From Linanthus parryae (taxonomy: Eukaryota > Streptophyta > Magnoliopsida > Ericales > Polemoniaceae), in NCBI GenBank assembly GCA_023055425.1, contig JALGPY010000006.1:72944127-73008126 (forward strand): DNA of 64,000 nt, given 5' to 3'. The position numbers were made by a program, and so were the translations under genes. This document shows positions 59,005 through 64,000 of the stretch, piece after piece (positions within the stretch are counted from its first letter, which is position 1; each line of letters opens with the position of its first letter). The notes beneath the pieces are model-generated. The model had not been told where the DNA came from and searched no databases. It saw only the letters and a program-made list of their open reading frames with translations.

Positions 59005-60676
59005 TTGGTATTCTACAAAAGGAAAATACGCAAGTTTTAGTATTTGTGAATTTTTGACTATATTTAATAATGGCTAGTTTATTAAATATAGCTCCCACTA
59101 TTTTTCTACGGATTAATAACCCTCAAGATATTAATGCGGAAAATATCCTTATATTTTCTAGTGGGCCAAGATCCATCTTTTCATCTCCTTATGAGCTTGC
59201 TTTGGCAAGTCACCCATAATTTGACTACTTTTAGGTAGGAACAATTCCAATTGCATCCCATATGCAACTCTTGGTTCAACCGGACAAATAACTCCTTATT
59301 TATCCATCCATATGGATAATCCCAATTGATTGCCTCTAGGTTTCTTAATCAAATTAATAGCCTAGTTGTGTTCAACCTCTTATCTAAACAATTGCACATT
59401 GTTACGTGCCATCGCATTCCATCATTATGAACCAAGTCGCCATGCTTTGGCACGCACGAACTTGATAAATAATGATGATAATGAGTGTTTAAATAACGAG
59501 AAGGCAAGAACACAATATTTAAAATTTGAGGGATTTTTAAATTCAATTTTTAATTATTTTGTTGATCAATATCAACTTAATCTATCTATTTGAGTTTGGG
59601 CACAACTCCAAATAATAGATCCGGGTTGTCTAATTATCTTATTAACCTAATTGCATGCATCATCCATACACCAACCACACAAATAATAAGACAATAAATA
59701 AACAACCACAAAACAGAAATGAAACGTGATGTGGATATGGCCTTTTCTAGACTAAGATAATTCCAAGCCAATGGAATTATCTATGAACCCTAAACAAACA
59801 CATCTCCATGCGTCTTGATCTTTTGGTCCATCCTTCATAGTCATGTGGAATGCTCCATGCTCCATGCTCCATCCTTTTGTGGCTTATTTGGCTTTGGGCT
59901 TCTTTTCTTCAATATCGGCTAACAATCTACTTTATCTAGCACTAGCTAATATCTATACTAAATAAAATAAATCTCACAAGTTGAGAAAAAATTGGCACGC
60001 AGGCCATAAAACCCTAATTTATTATTACAATTAATTGATCAGCTCGCAGGCCGTAAAACCAAACCACAAAATTAAACATCCACATCAAACCACATCCTAA
60101 GGCCATATCCAATCACCATGCTATTTGCACATAAACAGTTAAAATCCAATTTTAACGCGCTTGGTCAATTTTAATTGATTTTAGGATTTCTAGGGTTAAA
60201 ACGGTCCATGGGCCCAACAATCCAATTGCCCGGGCCCATTAAAGTGAACCACAAGGCCCTAGGGCCGGCCCGGCCCAAAACCCGCAAGCTAGGCCTGCAG
60301 GTTAGGGCCGCCCGGCCCCTTAGGGCGGCCAAGCTTGGGCGGCAAGCAAGGGGGCGGTCCCTAGGGGGGGCCGAACCTCCTCTTGGGAGTTGTTTCCAAG
60401 ACAACTCCCTTGCTTGGAGCCCAAGTTTGGTTGTTTCCTTGTTTTGGGAGAACTCCTTCTTCCCCAAGGATGCCCAAACCCTAGATCTAAGATCCTAAAA
60501 TTTCTCAAACTCACCAATTCATGCATCCAATGCAAAAATTAGATCTTGTTATGAGTAATTATTGACAAATTGCATCCCATGCTTGATTTGTCTTGTTTTA
60601 CGCGATAAACAATCAAATTAAGGTGTAAAACAACAAGAATGTAACACATAAACTACGTTTATGCTCTATGACCTGT
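59005..60676 (-). other. Element E 5' leader with a GC-rich block
   Basis: An untranslated leader of 1.67 kb. The part 60225-60420 is GC-rich with GGCC and GGGCGG words, as in element B. Reading frames over it are not conserved between copies. Confidence 0.65.
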
Positions 60677-60689
60677 GGCTCTGATACCA
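60677..60689 (-). other. Element E primer binding site
   Basis: The minus strand reads TGGTATCAGAGCC one base inside the LTR, a perfect complement of the plant initiator tRNA-Met 3' end. Confidence 0.92.
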
Positions 60690-60690
60690 C

Positions 60691-62124
60691 TGTAGGGTTT
60701 TGATTCATGGATCGCGCAACGGAAGCATAATCAAACAAATAGCCATGCAAAACCCTCCAAGGATCACAAGTCTAGATGCATAACGATAGTGAAGGTAAGA
60801 GATCATAAACACACCTTTGGGTTCTCCTTGATGACTTCAAACGCGAATAGTGTCACGTTCTCTATAGTTGATCCACGCCTAGAGTTGATCCTAGATCTCC
60901 CAAACTCCTTGGTGCTAGCCCGGAATAAGAGGAGGGTGAAGGAATCACGCAAAACGAGACAAAGAGGGGCTTCGGCCCACTTTTTGGCCGACGGGGCGAG
61001 GGCGGCGGCAAGGGGGTCGCGTTCGGCCTCCTTGTTGCTTGCTCTCTCTCCTTTGTTCTCTCCCACTCTTGTTATGTTCACTAATGAGCATAAGTTTTTG
61101 AGGAAGGAAGGAAGGAGGGTCCTTTATATAGTCCAACAACTCCTTGTTAACTACCTAAAGGACTTATTCTAGTCCAACTAGAATTCAATTTAGTCCCTTC
61201 CTTGCAAATTAGTCCCTACTAAGTTTGCAAGGGTTTGCAAAGTGATCCTTCTAATTAATTAATCCAATTAATTAATTCCCAAATCTAGTTCAACTCTGTA
61301 TCGCGTGTGACCCTATAGGTTCTATCTAGTTGGTAGCAACTATTTGCTAATATGGAGCGGTTTCTAGCAAAACATCCATTCTAGCCAACCAATAGAATAG
61401 TCATCTTGACAACCTTTGTACAAGTAATTGTCTCATCCCTTTGCCTCCATATCCGGATTGGACACGAGACATACAAGTCACACTCGTATATCCAATCCAT
61501 AGTTTCTCGATCTATGGGAATAGCCTTATTCGTGCAAAGAACATCAATATCCCATATATTGATTTATTTGAGTCTGGCCAGACATTCTATAAGCACTATC
61601 CCTCGAGTGGCCTAGGATTTTTGCTCCCGTTATGTGGGAGGGGCAAATCCTCTCTACGTCCACTACGATCTCTAAGCTTGCTTCTCATTGTATCCAGTAC
61701 ACGCTTTTATAACTACCCAGTTACGGTGTAGGGTTTAACGCTACCAAGATCACAATGATCCACAACTAGAATATCTAGTGACTTCAAGTCTAAGGATGAC
61801 AATACCATTGCACCGCGAGAAGCACTTGTGACTTAACATAACATGTATGTAGCCTTCTCGGAGATGGGTCAATCCAGTGCAACATTCCGTAATGCACACC
61901 TATGTGTTGGACCGTGATATCTCCATATCAATCCAACCCCATACTAGTCTATAGATGATTGTCCCATTAATCATTATACTCGACTAGGGATATTTAAGAT
62001 AAACAACACGATTGTAAATCTAAGGACTTCATTATATTAAATATCCAATAAATAATAAATGAATTTTCTAGCCATATACAAATTCATACTAAACTAGATT
62101 GCCTCTAGGGCATCTATTCCAACA
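60691..62124 (-). repeat. Element E 5' LTR
   Basis: The 1,434-bp LTR starts TGTTGGAATAGATGCCC at 62124 and ends AACCCTACA at 60691, with TATATAAA at 61130-61123 on the minus strand. Differences from the 3' LTR are few and include a short deletion in the 3' copy near 54607. Confidence 0.94.
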
Positions 62125-62129
62125 ATGTT

Positions 62130-62612
62130 AAAGTGACAACTTTGCAAGGTTGAGAGGTCTTGTAAGTACCTTTATTATATCAAATAGAGTAGTGTTATTA
62201 ACAACATTGGACTGAAAGGATTTGTTCTTGAATACACTACAGTGTGATACATGATTGAGAGATATGTGTTGCGAGTATAATCTGATATGGTGAAAGAAAT
62301 AGTGAAGTGTTGTGAATTGAATCCGGAAATCAACTAATCATCCTAGGGACCCTAAATCATCTAGTTTCTCCATACTCTTAGTACTATCATTCATTTAATT
62401 TGCAGTTCTTAGTTACGTAGAGCCACTTGTTTGGGGGTAGCAACCTCACAATTCTCAACAGTTTTTACCGGTTACTTAGTAAACTCAATTAATTAGTTAG
62501 TTAAAGCTTGTTACGAGCTTGTCCTCGTGGGATTCGACTACCCGAGTATTAAAAATACTCACACTTTATTACTCGACCGTGCACTTGCGTACACACGTAA
62601 GAATACGTGTCA
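62130..62612 (+). repeat. Element F 5' LTR, right part
   Basis: The LTR resumes after element E and ends GTGTCA just before the primer site. It contains CTCGTGGGATTCGACTACCC, a U5 word often seen in Athila-like elements. Together with 53494-53613 the LTR would be about 600 bp. Confidence 0.65.
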
Positions 62613-62618
62613 AGTTTT

Positions 62619-62636
62619 TGGCGCCATTGCCGGGGA
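62619..62636 (+). other. Element F primer binding site (tRNA-Asp)
   Basis: TGGCGCCATTGCCGGGGA matches the complement of the plant tRNA-Asp 3' end (TGGCGCCGTTGCCGGGGA) with one mismatch. This site is typical of Athila-type gypsy elements. Confidence 0.88.
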
Positions 62637-62745
62637 CAACGGTTAACAAGTTTTAGTTAGCAATTAGTTTAGTTTACATTTTATTTTTGTTATGTTTACT
62701 CTTTGTTGCCTCACGGGTTTGCTAGTGCTGTTTTCTCAGGAATCG

Positions 62746-64000
62746 ATGGCAGATGGACAAGAGCCGAGCAGCCCTACCCAAGAACGGCTTGAAGCTAGGT
62801 TAGATAAGATTGAAGAGCAAGTACGGGTAGCAACATCCTCAATGCCCTACAACCGCTTTGTGAAGGCAATCATCAAAGGATTTGAGGTGAACCTTAAAGG
62901 AACTAAGCCGAAAATTGTAGTGCCACCAATTCAGGCAGAGAATTTTTTCCTAAAGCTGAAGGAATTCAATTTGTGAGTGATGAGTTCCCATTCGCGGACA
63001 CTGACTAAGAAGATCCTCTTGAATTTATTGGGGAATTTCAGCATTATTGTACTTATACCCGCTACAAGGGGGGTCACTGCCAAAGCACTTAAACTGATGA
63101 TGTTCCCTTATTGCCTTACGGGAGCAGCCGAGGATTGGTTGGACTCTTTGCCATCCAACTCCATCAAAACTTGGGAAGAATGTGTCTCGCAGTTTATGGT
63201 TAGATTTTTTCCATTCTCCCAGATTCAGCTACAGAACGAGATTTGGAATTTCAGACAACAGGAGAGTGAATCATTGGTCCACGCATGGGAGCGCATCAAC
63301 CTATTGTTACGCAAATTCCCAAACCACATAATTGATGAGGGGCACATCATTCGTGTATTATATGATTCACTTGACAAGTCTGATAAAGACAAGCTTGATA
63401 TTGAAGTTGGTGGTAATTTCCTGTTCAACTGTGATTTGGAGGGGCATATAAGTTGGTTAGATGTGTGGTTAAACAGGATGATAGCATGGGAAAGTCTTAC
63501 CACAACCCAGTTCCAATGAAGCATAACTCAGTTGCCTACAATATTGTTCAGGTGAATGCAGTGGAGGTAAAGCCGGAAGCAGATGTTGCAGAGCTGTATC
63601 CGCAGCAACAGGCAAAAGCTTCAGAGTTAGCAGAAATGAAAAAGATGATGAAGATGATGGGTGAACACATGATGACCATGCAAACTCAGTTCACTACTGT
63701 TGCAGCTTCACTCCAGGTGGGTAAAGCTGAAATTGTGTCTTTGAAGAAACAACTAGACCAAAAAGCACTGGAAAGCAGTATTGATACATCTCAGGAACAT
63801 GTTGAAGCCATCACTACTCACAGCGGAATTGCACTGACTTACCCTCCCTACCCGAGTCATGCCAGAGAAGAAGCATCAAAGGAAAAGGAGCATGAAGTCT
63901 TCGATTCTGAGAACACTCCTGTCATGGTCCCCAAATCAAAGGGCATGACTTCGCCAGATGAGGAAGTGACTAATGAGGTAACTCCACCCCTTTCTTCTTC
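62746..64000 (+). pseudogene. Element F gag, broken, incomplete at window end
   Basis: The likely start is ATG 62746 (MADGQEPSSPTQERLEARLD). A stop comes at 62974, and pieces in other frames continue, for example DPLEFIGEFQHYCTYTRY near 63015-63068. From about 63080 LMMFPYCLTGAAEDWLDSLP and the FRQQESESLVHAWERINLLL segment identify the retrotransposon Gag capsid domain (PF03732 type). That frame stops at 63517-63519, but the neighbouring frame (SYHNPVPMKHNSVAYNIVQ) carries on, open to the window end with a Met-rich EMKKMMKMMGEHMMTMQTQF stretch. At least three frameshifts or stops mean it is a pseudogene. Confidence 0.85.

Larger units (their letters stand above)
53614..62124 (-). mobile_element. 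Element E: complete Angela/BARE1-type copia retrotransposon
   Basis: An 8.5-kb minus-strand element has LTRs at 60691-62124 (5') and 53614-55038 (3'), a perfect tRNA-Met primer site, a gag-pol frame and a polypurine tract. ATGTT occurs on both sides (53609-53613 and 62125-62129), a perfect 5-bp target duplication. It is the best-preserved Angela copy of the window, with one frameshift and two stops in pol noticed. It splits the LTR of element F. Confidence 0.95.
62613..64000 (+). mobile_element. Element F: Athila-like Ty3/gypsy element, 5' end
   Basis: After the primer site the interior starts with a short leader and gag, and runs out of the window at 64000. LTR end, tRNA-Asp site and Gag type all point to the Athila group. 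Confidence 0.8.

Overview
The window is nuclear DNA from a flowering plant, most likely a eudicot. It holds an intron-containing BAHD acyltransferase gene, spliceable plant exons, a (CCCTAAA)n telomere-type tract, and copia and gypsy retrotransposons with plant-type primer sites (initiator tRNA-Met for the Angela-like elements, tRNA-Asp for an Athila-like one). No bacterial, organellar, rRNA or CRISPR sequence was seen. Only one apparently functional host gene is present: the BAHD gene at 23715-25246 (minus).

Left part, 1-17606: a nest of long-LTR Ty1/copia elements of Angela/BARE1 type (LTRs about 1.43 kb, starting TGTTGGAATAGATGCCCTAG). Element A (plus, right part only, 1-4202) and element B (plus, complete but dead, 4341-12750) lie 138 bp apart inside an older, minus-strand relative, element C. 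C itself ends at 17606 inside a minus-strand DUF1985-type gene (17607-19604), a class usually carried by Mutator-like transposons.

Middle part, 17607-37932: the broken DUF1985 gene has a foldback intron. It is followed by AT-rich DNA with clustered GACGA/TCGTC foldback motifs, tRNA-like modules, a telomeric tract and an 82-bp satellite-like array. Then comes the BAHD gene. A 5.8-kb copia element J (25467-31293, 5-bp target duplication) sits 220 bp upstream of the BAHD start. J has near-identical LTRs, a ruined pol, and what looks like a captured piece of a host TIFY/GATA-type gene. Next are a 1.35-kb Mutator-like element K with a captured coding fragment, a Tourist-like MITE inside a LINE fragment, and a minus-strand copia element H. 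The H reading frame is fused in frame to gag of an unrelated gypsy element.

Right part, 37947-64000: a complete 15.5-kb Ty3/gypsy element G of the Tat/Ogre type (gag, protease, RT, RNase H, second RNase H, integrase). Downstream of pol it carries an 11-copy 55-bp tandem repeat and an antisense, multi-exon gene with a plant mobile domain (PMD). This is followed by the 5' end of an Athila-like gypsy element F, whose 5' LTR is split by the well-preserved minus-strand Angela-like element E (53614-62124, perfect ATGTT target duplication).

The most interesting signals are the spliceable antisense PMD gene inside G, the gypsy-gag/copia-pol chimera in H, and the two gene-capturing elements J and K. 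All retroelement reading frames seen here are interrupted by stops or frameshifts, so none looks autonomous as it stands.
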